Assembly (NCBI GenBank): GCA_041624375.1
Contig: JBFJVD010000203.1
Coordinates: 1 to 5,352 of the forward strand
Direction of reading: 5' to 3'
Length of the DNA stretch: 5,352 bases
Source of the DNA: JBFJVD01 sp041624375
GTDB lineage: Bacteria; Chloroflexota; Anaerolineae; Anaerolineales; E44-bin32
In this document: one piece after another, positions 1 to 5,352 of the stretch
How the letters are laid out: every line of letters begins with the position of its first letter
How positions within the stretch are numbered: the first letter of the stretch is position 1
Notes under the pieces: model-generated
Told to the model about the DNA's origin: nothing
Databases searched by the model: none
Seen by the model: only the letters and a program-made list of their open reading frames with translations
Program-made: the position numbers and the translations under genes

Positions 1-1
1 C

Positions 2-769
2 CGAGAGGATATCTTCGCCGGCAAATCCCTCGGCGCAGATGACTACATCACGAAGCCCATCACGAGTCAGGAGCTATTAAGCGCGGTTCACGCCCGGCTA
101 CAGCGGACTGATGAGCTGATGGTGGCCCAGCTCAAAGCTGCGTACAAGGCGAGTCTGCGAGCCCTGGCAAATGCGATCGAGGCCCGGGACTTTTACACTC
201 GAGATCATGTCGAGCGGGTGAGCGCCTTTGCCCAGACTTTGGCTACCGAACTGGATTGGGACGCAGAGCGACGGGAGACGCTTGAGTTCGGGGCCATCTT
301 GCATGATATTGGGAAGATCGGCGTGAGGGAGTCCATCCTTACCAAGCCGGGCCCGTTGAGCGAGGAAGAGTGGGCAGAGATGAGAGCGCATCCCAGGATT
401 GGGGCGCGCATGATCGACGGCATACCGTATCTTGCACCGGCGATCCCGATCGTTCTCCATCACCACGAGCGCTGGGACGGCAACGGCTACCCGGATGGCC
501 TCTCGAAGCGCGAGATTCCGATTGAGGCGCGCCTGCTCTCCGTGGTCGACACCTTCGATGCGATCACATCGGATCGACCCTATCGCAAAGCCCTGCCTGC
601 GCATCATGCATATTCCGTGATCAAGGACGAGCGTGGGCAGATGTTCGATCCAGAGATGGTCGACGCATTTCAGCGCTGCTGGGGCCGGGGCGAATTCAGC
701 CGGATCACACGCAGCTTCCAGCGCTCAAATGAGTCGGGTGACTCTGCTTCACCTCTACCCCCCGGCTAA
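2..769 (+). CDS. Response regulator with C-terminal HD-GYP phosphodiesterase domain (5' partial)
   Basis: The start lies before the window; the frame is open from base 2 and ends at TAA 767-769, giving 255 visible residues. The first ~33 residues are the end of a receiver (REC) domain: GADDYITKP carries the conserved Lys-Pro (Lys codon 53-55), followed by the last helix. The phosphorylated Asp is outside the window. The ATG at 119 is therefore internal, not the start. Numbered from that ATG, the HD-GYP domain keeps the expected metal ligands: E21, H30, H62-D63 (HDIGKIG), H91, H115/H116 and D144. The GYP signature is at 123-125 in HHERWDGNGYPDG. Proteins of this RpfG-like class hydrolyse cyclic di-GMP (to pGpG or GMP) in the cytoplasm when a partner kinase phosphorylates the REC domain; the kinase is not in view. 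The last ~25 residues (Ser/Pro-rich) look like an unconserved tail. Domain assignment is firm; the c-di-GMP substrate is inferred from the family. Confidence 0.95.
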   Translation, partial: REDIFAGKSLGADDYITKPITSQELLSAVHARLQRTDELMVAQLKAAYKASLRALANAIEARDFYTRDHVERVSAFAQTLATELDWDAERRETLEFGAILHDIGKIGVRESILTKPGPLSEEEWAEMRAHPRIGARMIDGIPYLAPAIPIVLHHHERWDGNGYPDGLSKREIPIEARLLSVVDTFDAITSDRPYRKALPAHHAYSVIKDERGQMFDPEMVDAFQRCWGRGEFSRITRSFQRSNESGDSASPLPPG

Positions 770-985
770 CTCCATCCGAATCCACGTCTGGTCAATTCAA
801 CTAGCCCAACGAGTTGCCGCGCATATCCGGATAATGATCGAGTCCGGCTGTCGCTCAACTATATTTAATTCAATCCAGAAGGCCGTCTGCCGCACGCGAT
901 AGTCGGGGCTCGTCCACCCCCAACACCAAATGCCTCACCGCAGATTGCTTAACTCGAACCCCAACACGGTATACTTCTCGGGCCT
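770..985. other. Intergenic region between the HD-GYP gene and the PBP gene
   Basis: This 216-base gap is more AT-rich in places than the flanking genes, notably around 860-873. It holds no convincing gene: the PBP reading frame is closed by TAA at 866-868 and again at 950-952. A perfect 10-base palindrome, TATCCGGATA, lies at 824-833, and the heptamer AATTCAA occurs at 794-800 and 867-873. Both could be chance or weak operator sites. No strong hairpin plus T-run terminator is visible after the HD-GYP stop codon. The only element I would call is the promoter at its right end. Confidence 0.6.
945..975 (+). promoter_or_regulatory. Probable sigma-70-type promoter giving a leaderless or near-leaderless PBP mRNA
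   Basis: The -10 box TATACT (970-975) matches the TATAAT consensus at 5 of 6 positions. A weak -35 candidate TTGCTT (945-950) lies 19 bases upstream, a long spacer with a poor match, so the -10 carries the call. Only 10 bases separate the -10 from the ATG at 986. Transcription normally starts about 6-9 bases after the -10, so the mRNA would begin within a few bases of the start codon. No Shine-Dalgarno-like purine run precedes this ATG (the bases read CTTCTCGGGCCT), which agrees with leaderless initiation. The transcription start is inferred. Confidence 0.6.
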
Positions 986-3265
986 ATGACAGAGAAACTT
1001 CGGTTCCGGCGAACGATCGCCGCCGCGCTCTCGCTGGCGGTGGTGATCCTCTCGGCGGCGTCCTGCGGGCTGCGTGACGGGTCTCCACCACAGGACATCG
1101 AAACCCCGACCCTCCCTCCACCCGCGGTGACCTCCATCGCTGCCCCAGACCCGAATGCGGCGGTCGAGGCATTCCTTTCCGCTTGGCAAGCGCAGGACTA
1201 TGCGGCCATGTATGCCTTGCTGACCTCGAGCGCGCAAGCATCAATTTCGCTTGAAGATTTCACGGCCCGTTACACGGAAATTGAAACGGGAGCCGCGCTC
1301 AATGAGATCTCCTTCGAGCTTCTCAACGACATCACCCATCCTCGAAACGCCCAGGTCAGCTTGAAGCTGGCGCTGACCTCCGCCGCGGCGGGCCTGATCG
1401 AACGGGAGTTGGCCCTCAACCTGGTCCGCGAAGGGGAGGGATGGCGCATTGTGTGGTCGGATGCCGCGATCCTCCCCGAACTGGCTCCCGAGCTGGGGGT
1501 CTTCCTCGATCTGAATACCCCACCGCGGGGAACCATCTTCGATCGCAATGGCACGCCGATGGCGTCACCTGAGCAAGTTGTGGCCCTTTGGATCGTCCCC
1601 AACCAGGTGGGCGGCGAAGACGCCGAGTCGTCGATGCTGAGCGCACTTGGCCGGCTGTTCGGCCGCCGCCCAGAAGCCATCCAGGCCTTGTATGATGACA
1701 TCCGTGCCTTCGACTGGCGGGTCCCCCTCGGCGAGGTATCGATTTCGCAGTTTCAAGCCGTCGAAGGCACCTTGGCCGCCGTCGGGGGTGTGCAATGGGG
1801 AAGTTATGGCGGACGGTTCTACCCAGACAACGGCCTGGCCGCCCATGCCGTCGGCTACGTTGCCCAACTTCAGCAGGAGCAGCTTGAGGATTTTCTTCGC
1901 CGGGGATACCCAAGGGATGCATTCGTCGGTCAGATCGGCTTGGAACGAGCCTATGAAGCGCAGCTGCATGGGGATCCGGGCGGCACGCTCTACCTGCTGA
2001 ATGCGGATGGGCAGGTGAGCACCAGCCTCGCCAGCGAGACAAGCGGGCCTCGAACGAATCTGTACACCACGCTGGATGCCCAGTTGCAGATCCAGGTTGA
2101 GCAGGCGATTTCGGGCTTTGCGGGCGCTGTGGTCGTGCTCGAGCGAGATTCCGGCGCCGTTCTTGCGATGGCCTCCTCGCCCGATTTCGATCCCAATCTG
2201 TTCGACTGGCGCAATCCAAACAGCGGCGATGGGCTAACCGCTCTCTTCAGCTCCCAGCAGACTCCGCTGATCAATCGGGCCACGACCGGCACCTATCCGC
2301 TGGGCTCGGTGTTCAAAATCATCACCATGGCTGCGGCGCTCGAATCGGGTTTCTACGAGCCGGGAACCATTTACGATTGCGGCCATGAATTCCGCGAGCT
2401 ACCTGGTCGGACGCTGTTCGATTGGACACTCGAGAAGGAGCTTCCACCTCAGGGCGAAATTAGCCTTGTTCAGGCGCTCGAGCGCTCCTGCAATCCGTAC
2501 TTCTTCCACATCGGGCTGGACCTGTTCCGCCAGGGCCTGACCACCTCCCTTACGGATATGGCGCGCCAATTCGGACTTGGGCAGGATACAGGGATCGAGA
2601 TTGACGAAGACCCAGGCCTGATCCCCGGCCCCGAAACCCAGGCGTTGCTATCAGACGGAGTCTGGTCGGAAGAAGACTCGGTGGATCTCGCGATCGGGCA
2701 GAGCATTCTTGAAGTGACGCCGTTGCAGGTGGCGCGATTCGTGGCCGCCGTCGGCAATGGAGGCGTGCTCTACCGTCCGCAGCTTGTCAGCCGGATAGAG
2801 ACTGAGACCGGGCAGGTCGTATCGGAATTTGCTCCGGATGCGCAGGCTGAGCTGGGGATCAGCTCGGATACGCTGGCAGCGATTCAGGAGGCCATGGTGC
2901 GAGTGGTGCGCCAGCCGAAAGGGACCGCGGAGAATCGTTTCCGGGGACTTAATTTGCGCATTGCGGGCAAGACGGGGACGGCGCAAACGAGCGATTTCAC
3001 CGATCCACATGCCTGGTTTGCGGGCTATACGTTCGAGTCTCGTGAGAACCGACCCGATATTGCCGTTGTGGTCATCGTGGAGTTTCAGGGGGAAGGCTCT
3101 GAATGGGCGGCGCCGATCTTCCGGCGCGTGGTTGAATCCTACTTCTTTGGCCGCCCAATCGCGGTCTACCCATGGGAATCCCAGATCGGTGTTCTCAGGG
3201 AACCGACCCCGACTCCGGGGCCTGAAGATGAGGTTGGGGACGAAGAACCGACCCCTACGCCGTAG
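986..3265 (+). CDS. Class B penicillin-binding protein (MecA-type N domain, D,D-transpeptidase)
   Basis: A complete 759-aa transpeptidase that should cross-link peptidoglycan peptides outside the membrane. The start is well fixed: the frame is closed by TAA at 950-952 with no ATG, GTG or TTG between it and 986. Residues 1-27 look like a lipoprotein signal: basic KLRFRR, a hydrophobic stretch, then a lipobox-like SAASC with Cys27; a plain membrane anchor is the alternative. Residues ~55-165 fit the NTF2-like MecA N-terminal domain (PF05223), ending in GWRIVWSDAAILPEL, which parallels the same region of staphylococcal PBP2a. Residues ~178-335 are the PBP dimerisation domain (RGTIFDRNGTPMA at 181-193, GQIGLERAYEAQLHG at 315-329). 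Residues ~375-720 are the transpeptidase, with SxxK (S441-VF-K444), SxN (S501-C-N503) and KTG (K662-T-G664) all intact, so it should be active and bind beta-lactams. There is no glycosyltransferase domain, hence class B. The C-terminus (739-759) is a Pro-Thr/acidic tail. Homology to MecA does not by itself imply resistance. The gene has its own promoter and overlaps the convergent gene by 11 bases. Confidence 0.95.
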   Translation: MTEKLRFRRTIAAALSLAVVILSAASCGLRDGSPPQDIETPTLPPPAVTSIAAPDPNAAVEAFLSAWQAQDYAAMYALLTSSAQASISLEDFTARYTEIETGAALNEISFELLNDITHPRNAQVSLKLALTSAAAGLIERELALNLVREGEGWRIVWSDAAILPELAPELGVFLDLNTPPRGTIFDRNGTPMASPEQVVALWIVPNQVGGEDAESSMLSALGRLFGRRPEAIQALYDDIRAFDWRVPLGEVSISQFQAVEGTLAAVGGVQWGSYGGRFYPDNGLAAHAVGYVAQLQQEQLEDFLRRGYPRDAFVGQIGLERAYEAQLHGDPGGTLYLLNADGQVSTSLASETSGPRTNLYTTLDAQLQIQVEQAISGFAGAVVVLERDSGAVLAMASSPDFDPNLFDWRNPNSGDGLTALFSSQQTPLINRATTGTYPLGSVFKIITMAAALESGFYEPGTIYDCGHEFRELPGRTLFDWTLEKELPPQGEISLVQALERSCNPYFFHIGLDLFRQGLTTSLTDMARQFGLGQDTGIEIDEDPGLIPGPETQALLSDGVWSEEDSVDLAIGQSILEVTPLQVARFVAAVGNGGVLYRPQLVSRIETETGQVVSEFAPDAQAELGISSDTLAAIQEAMVRVVRQPKGTAENRFRGLNLRIAGKTGTAQTSDFTDPHAWFAGYTFESRENRPDIAVVVIVEFQGEGSEWAAPIFRRVVESYFFGRPIAVYPWESQIGVLREPTPTPGPEDEVGDEEPTPTP
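3200..3262 (+). repeat. Direct repeat encoding the C-terminal EPTPTP motifs of the PBP
   Basis: An 18-base unit at 3200-3217 recurs at 3245-3262 with 16 of 18 bases identical; the first 11 (GAACCGACCCC) are identical. The offset is 45 bases, or 15 codons, so the frame is kept and both copies encode EPTPTP (residues 739-744 and 754-759). An acidic linker (EDEVGDEE) lies between. The second copy ends directly before the stop codon. This looks like a low-complexity surface tail that grew by duplication or slippage; it lies outside the catalytic fold. Confidence 0.75.
3255..3265. other. Overlapping convergent stop codons within an 11-base inverted repeat
   Basis: The PBP gene ends with TAG at 3263-3265 (+), and the DHODH-like gene ends with TAG read from 3257 to 3255 (-). 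Together they bound CTACGCCGTAG, an inverted repeat with 5-base arms (CTACG/CGTAG) around a single C. The two coding regions thus share 11 bases at their 3' ends and no intergenic space is left for a classical terminator. A one-base loop cannot form a stable hairpin, so I do not call this a terminator. Confidence 0.8.
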
Positions 3266-4268
3266 GCTCGCCGGACTCCAGCACGAACGACTGCAGCACC
3301 TTCATATAATTCGCGCGCTCAAAGGCGCCTGGCTCAGCGCAGTTGATTTGGCTCATGCTGCCGCGCAGCACATCCAGGGAGTCATACTCGTGATCCTCGA
3401 GCCACAGTGAGACCTCTCCAAGCAGGTCTCGCAGCCGCCAGATCCCATTCTGCAAGAGCTCCGACGTCAGCATCGCAACCGTCGCTCCAGCCATCAACGC
3501 CTTGACGACATCGATTGCTGTATGGACCCCCGTGGTGAGGGCCAAATCGAGCCCGACTCGCCCATAGAGGATCGCGATCCAGCGAAGGGGTAGGCGCAGT
3601 TCGTGCGAATCGCTCAAGATGAGATTGGGTATGACCTCCAGCGCCTCGATGTCAATGTCCGGCTGATAGAAGCGGTTGAACAGAACGACCCCGCTGGCTC
3701 CAACTGCTTCGATGCGCTTGACCATGTGGGGCAGGGCGCTGAAGAAGGGGCTCAATTTTACAGAGACCGGGATCTTCACCTGGGCGAGAACTGCCTCCAG
3801 CAGCTCCAGGTAGCTGTCCTCTACCTCGCTCGCTGACTGCCCCGGGTCGGTGATGATCTGGTACATGTTCAGTTCGAGCGCGTGCGCTCCGGCTGCTTCC
3901 ATTCGGCGGGCGTTGTCCACCCAGCCGCCGACAGAGACGCCGTTCAGGCTGGCGATGACCGGGATCGTAAGCACCCGGCAGGCGTGCTCGAGCAATTCGA
4001 GGTATGAATCCGCCCCAGTTCGGTACGAGCCCGCAGCCGGGAAGTAGGTGAGGGCTTCGGCGTAGCTTTCCACACCCAACCGGAGGTAGAGGTTCAGCGT
4101 CTGATTCTCGAGCCGCACCTCCTCTTCGAATAACGAATGCATGACGATTGCGCCTGCGCCGGCTTCTTCAAGCCGGCGCAGGGTTCCAAGGTCGCGAGAA
4201 AGCGGTGAGGCGGATACGACGATCGGATTCTTAAGATCTAAGCCGAGGTAACGGGTTTGCAGATTCAT
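3255..4268 (-). CDS. Dihydroorotate dehydrogenase-like FMN protein coupled to nifJ
   Basis: A complete 337-aa protein with the TIM-barrel, FMN-binding fold of class 1 dihydroorotate dehydrogenases. Visible landmarks are NPIVVSASPLS (14-24, first strand), IASLNG (105-110), ALELNM (130-135), PVSVKLSPFF (167-176, with the conserved Lys171), VVLFNRFYQPDID (194-206) and LALTTGVHTAIDVVKALMAGA (242-262, the expected FMN phosphate loop). In true class 1 enzymes the strand after ALEL leads into N-L-S-C-P-N, whose Cys is the catalytic base. Here the same place reads N-M-Y-Q-I-I, so that Cys is absent, and I do not name it pyrD. It matches the family annotated 'dihydroorotate dehydrogenase-like', which I recall lying beside nifJ in several phyla. 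Its start ATG overlaps the nifJ stop as TGATG, and a GGAG ribosome site lies 8 bases upstream, so it is co-translated with nifJ. A role in redox metabolism tied to PFOR is inferred; substrate unknown. C-terminal signature RGSMSQINC is at 302-310. Confidence 0.92.
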   Translation of the reverse strand: MNLQTRYLGLDLKNPIVVSASPLSRDLGTLRRLEEAGAGAIVMHSLFEEEVRLENQTLNLYLRLGVESYAEALTYFPAAGSYRTGADSYLELLEHACRVLTIPVIASLNGVSVGGWVDNARRMEAAGAHALELNMYQIITDPGQSASEVEDSYLELLEAVLAQVKIPVSVKLSPFFSALPHMVKRIEAVGASGVVLFNRFYQPDIDIEALEVIPNLILSDSHELRLPLRWIAILYGRVGLDLALTTGVHTAIDVVKALMAGATVAMLTSELLQNGIWRLRDLLGEVSLWLEDHEYDSLDVLRGSMSQINCAEPGAFERANYMKVLQSFVLESGEPTA

Positions 4269-5352
4269 CAGCTCGTCTCCGTTCGCTCATCCGCTTTTCC
4301 ATTAAAACGAGCGAGGCGTTCGTATGTTTCCCACTGTCGCTGGACATCCTCCCTGGCTAGCTCGAGGAGCCGATTGGCCACATCGGGTTGTGTTTGGCGC
4401 AAAATCTGGAATCGTCCCTCGTTGTACATAAAGGTCTCTAAGGGAACGCGCGGCGGCTTTGAGTCCAGCGTGAGCGGCTGCGCTCCCTCTACTTCCAGCT
4501 CAGGGTTGTAGCGATAGAGGGGCCAATAGCCAGAATCCACCGCGGCCTGCTGCTGCCGCAGGCCAAAGCGCATATCGTAAGCGTGCGCGATGCAGTGGCT
4601 GTAGGCCAGGATGAGTGACGGACCGGGATAGGCGTCCGCCTCGAGGAAGGCCTTGAGTGTTTGGGTGTCACTCGCGCCGAAAGCGACCCGAGCGACATAG
4701 ACATTGCCGTAGCTCATCGCCATCAGGCCGAGATCCTTCTTGGCAGCCCGCTTGCCGCCCGCCGCAAATTTCGCCACTGCCGCGCGCGGCGTCGCCTTTG
4801 ACATCTGCCCGCCGGTGTTCGAGTACACCTCGGTGTCGAGAACCAGGACGTTCACATCGCGGCCCGAAGCGAGCACGTGGTCCAAACCGCCGAAGCCGAT
4901 ATCGTAGGCCCACCCATCGCCACCGACGATCCAAACGCTCTTGCGCACAAGAACATCGGCGATCGCGAGCAGCTGTTTAGCCTCAGGGCTCGACTTCTGG
5001 GCGAGCTCTGACTTCAATCGCTCGACTCGTGCGCGCTGCGCCTGGATGCCAGCCTCGTCCAGTTGATCCGCATGCAGGATGCCCTCCATCAATTCTGCTT
5101 CGACCTCGCCCTGCAGCGCCCGTAAAAGGCGGTTCGCCTCTTCAAGCCGCTGGTCGAGGGCCACCCGCATCCCAAAGCCAAACTCCGCATTATCCTCGAA
5201 CAGCGAGTTCGACCAGGCAGGTCCACGACCTTCGATGTTCTTGGTCCAGGGAGTCGTCGGCAGGTTGCCGCCGTAGATCGAGGAGCAGCCGGTGGCATTG
5301 GCTACCAGCATCCGGTCGCCGAAGAGCTGCGAGCAAAGCTTGACGAAAGGAG
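4268..5352 (-). CDS. nifJ: Pyruvate:ferredoxin (flavodoxin) oxidoreductase, C-terminal part (5' partial)
   Basis: The gene enters from the right edge; 360 complete codons are visible, about a third of a typical ~1,170-1,190-aa single-chain enzyme. The codon read at 5311 (Met) is internal: the frame stays open to the edge and reads PFVKLCSQLFGDR before it, a conserved part of NifJ. The enzyme oxidatively decarboxylates pyruvate with CoA to acetyl-CoA and CO2, reducing ferredoxin or flavodoxin in the cytoplasm. Numbered from that Met, ATGCSSIYGG carries Cys9 and YSHCIAH carries Cys240; these match two of the four ligands of the [4Fe-4S] cluster nearest the thiamine diphosphate. The other two should lie just outside the window. 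The thiamine diphosphate domain is clear: GDGWAYDIGFGGLDH (131-145) through LDTEVYSNTGGQMSKATP (158-175), the GDG...N metal and diphosphate motif. The usual Gly after CIAH is Ala244 here, a mild change. The protein ends shortly after the conserved domain, and its TGA overlaps the next ATG. Confidence 0.97.
   Translation of the reverse strand, partial: PFVKLCSQLFGDRMLVANATGCSSIYGGNLPTTPWTKNIEGRGPAWSNSLFEDNAEFGFGMRVALDQRLEEANRLLRALQGEVEAELMEGILHADQLDEAGIQAQRARVERLKSELAQKSSPEAKQLLAIADVLVRKSVWIVGGDGWAYDIGFGGLDHVLASGRDVNVLVLDTEVYSNTGGQMSKATPRAAVAKFAAGGKRAAKKDLGLMAMSYGNVYVARVAFGASDTQTLKAFLEADAYPGPSLILAYSHCIAHAYDMRFGLRQQQAAVDSGYWPLYRYNPELEVEGAQPLTLDSKPPRVPLETFMYNEGRFQILRQTQPDVANRLLELAREDVQRQWETYERLARFNGKADERTETS
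4276..4280 (-). promoter_or_regulatory. Ribosome binding site of the DHODH-like gene, inside the nifJ 3' end
   Basis: On the minus strand GGAGA (4280 to 4276) contains GGAG, with 8 bases between it and the ATG at 4268-4266. It lies within the last codons of nifJ. Together with the TGATG stop/start overlap (4270 to 4266) it supports this start codon and translational re-initiation. It also shows that this genome uses Shine-Dalgarno initiation inside operons, in contrast to the PBP gene, which lacks such a site. Confidence 0.75.

Noticed and set aside
119..769. ATG at 119 as the true start of the HD-GYP protein
   Set aside because: The frame is open upstream to base 2 and encodes the end of a receiver domain including the Lys-Pro motif, so this Met is internal.
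633..902. Small plus-strand open frame (89 aa) reaching into the intergenic gap
   Set aside because: It overlaps the conserved end of the HD-GYP domain in another frame, has no ribosome site I can see and no recognisable motif.
1416..2219. Long minus-strand open frame (267 aa) opposite the PBP gene
   Set aside because: It lies wholly antisense to a well-supported gene, is rich in Arg/Pro/Ser as expected for a GC-rich shadow frame, and shows no recognisable motif.
3207..3220. Hairpin CCCCG-ACTC-CGGGG as a terminator for either strand
   Set aside because: The stem is only 5 bp, it lies inside the PBP coding sequence, and neither strand has a T-run after it; the Pro/Gly codons explain the bases.
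986..3265. Calling the PBP a mecA beta-lactam resistance gene
   Set aside because: Only the domain architecture is shared with PBP2a. The NTF2-like N domain is common in housekeeping class B PBPs, and no resistance-gene context or mobile element is present.
2829..3410. Plus-strand open frame (193 aa) spanning the end of the PBP and the DHODH-like gene
   Set aside because: It is out of frame with the PBP catalytic KTG region and antisense to the DHODH-like gene; Arg-rich composition with no family features.
3255..4268. Naming the DHODH-like gene pyrD
   Set aside because: The catalytic Cys loop of class 1 enzymes is replaced, there is no pyrK or other pyrimidine gene nearby, and the partner gene is nifJ.

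Overview
The window comes from a GC-rich bacterial chromosome. I favour a Chloroflexota (Anaerolineae-like) source, at moderate confidence. The reasons are a MecA-type penicillin-binding protein ending in Pro-Thr repeats, a start that looks leaderless, and a pyruvate:ferredoxin oxidoreductase paired with a dihydroorotate-dehydrogenase-like protein. No 16S rRNA or other strict phylogenetic marker is present. I saw no tRNA, rRNA, CRISPR array, insertion sequence or phage gene.

Layout. Positions 2-769 (+) hold the 3' part of a response regulator: the end of a receiver domain followed by a complete HD-GYP cyclic-di-GMP phosphodiesterase domain. A 216-base non-coding gap (770-985) follows, with a likely promoter whose -10 box lies only 10 bases before the next ATG. 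Positions 986-3265 (+) hold a complete class B penicillin-binding protein (759 aa) with a probable lipoprotein signal, a MecA-type NTF2-like N domain, a PBP dimerisation domain and a transpeptidase domain with all three active-site motifs. Facing it on the minus strand is a two-gene unit. A pyruvate:ferredoxin oxidoreductase (nifJ; only the C-terminal 360 codons are in the window, running off the right edge) is followed, through a TGATG stop/start overlap, by a DHODH-like flavoprotein (3255-4268).

How the genes relate. The two minus-strand genes are translationally coupled and should work in the same process, anaerobic pyruvate/acetyl-CoA and ferredoxin metabolism. The exact role of the DHODH-like protein is unknown, and it lacks the class 1 DHODH catalytic cysteine. 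The penicillin-binding protein is a separate cell-wall gene. It converges on the minus-strand unit with an 11-base overlap of coding ends, and the two stop codons form the two ends of one short inverted repeat. The HD-GYP regulator points the same way as the PBP gene but is separated by the promoter-bearing gap, so co-transcription is not indicated.

I found no clearly novel defence or mobile system. The points most worth following are the PFOR-coupled DHODH-like protein of unknown function, the apparently leaderless PBP start, and the overlapping convergent gene ends.
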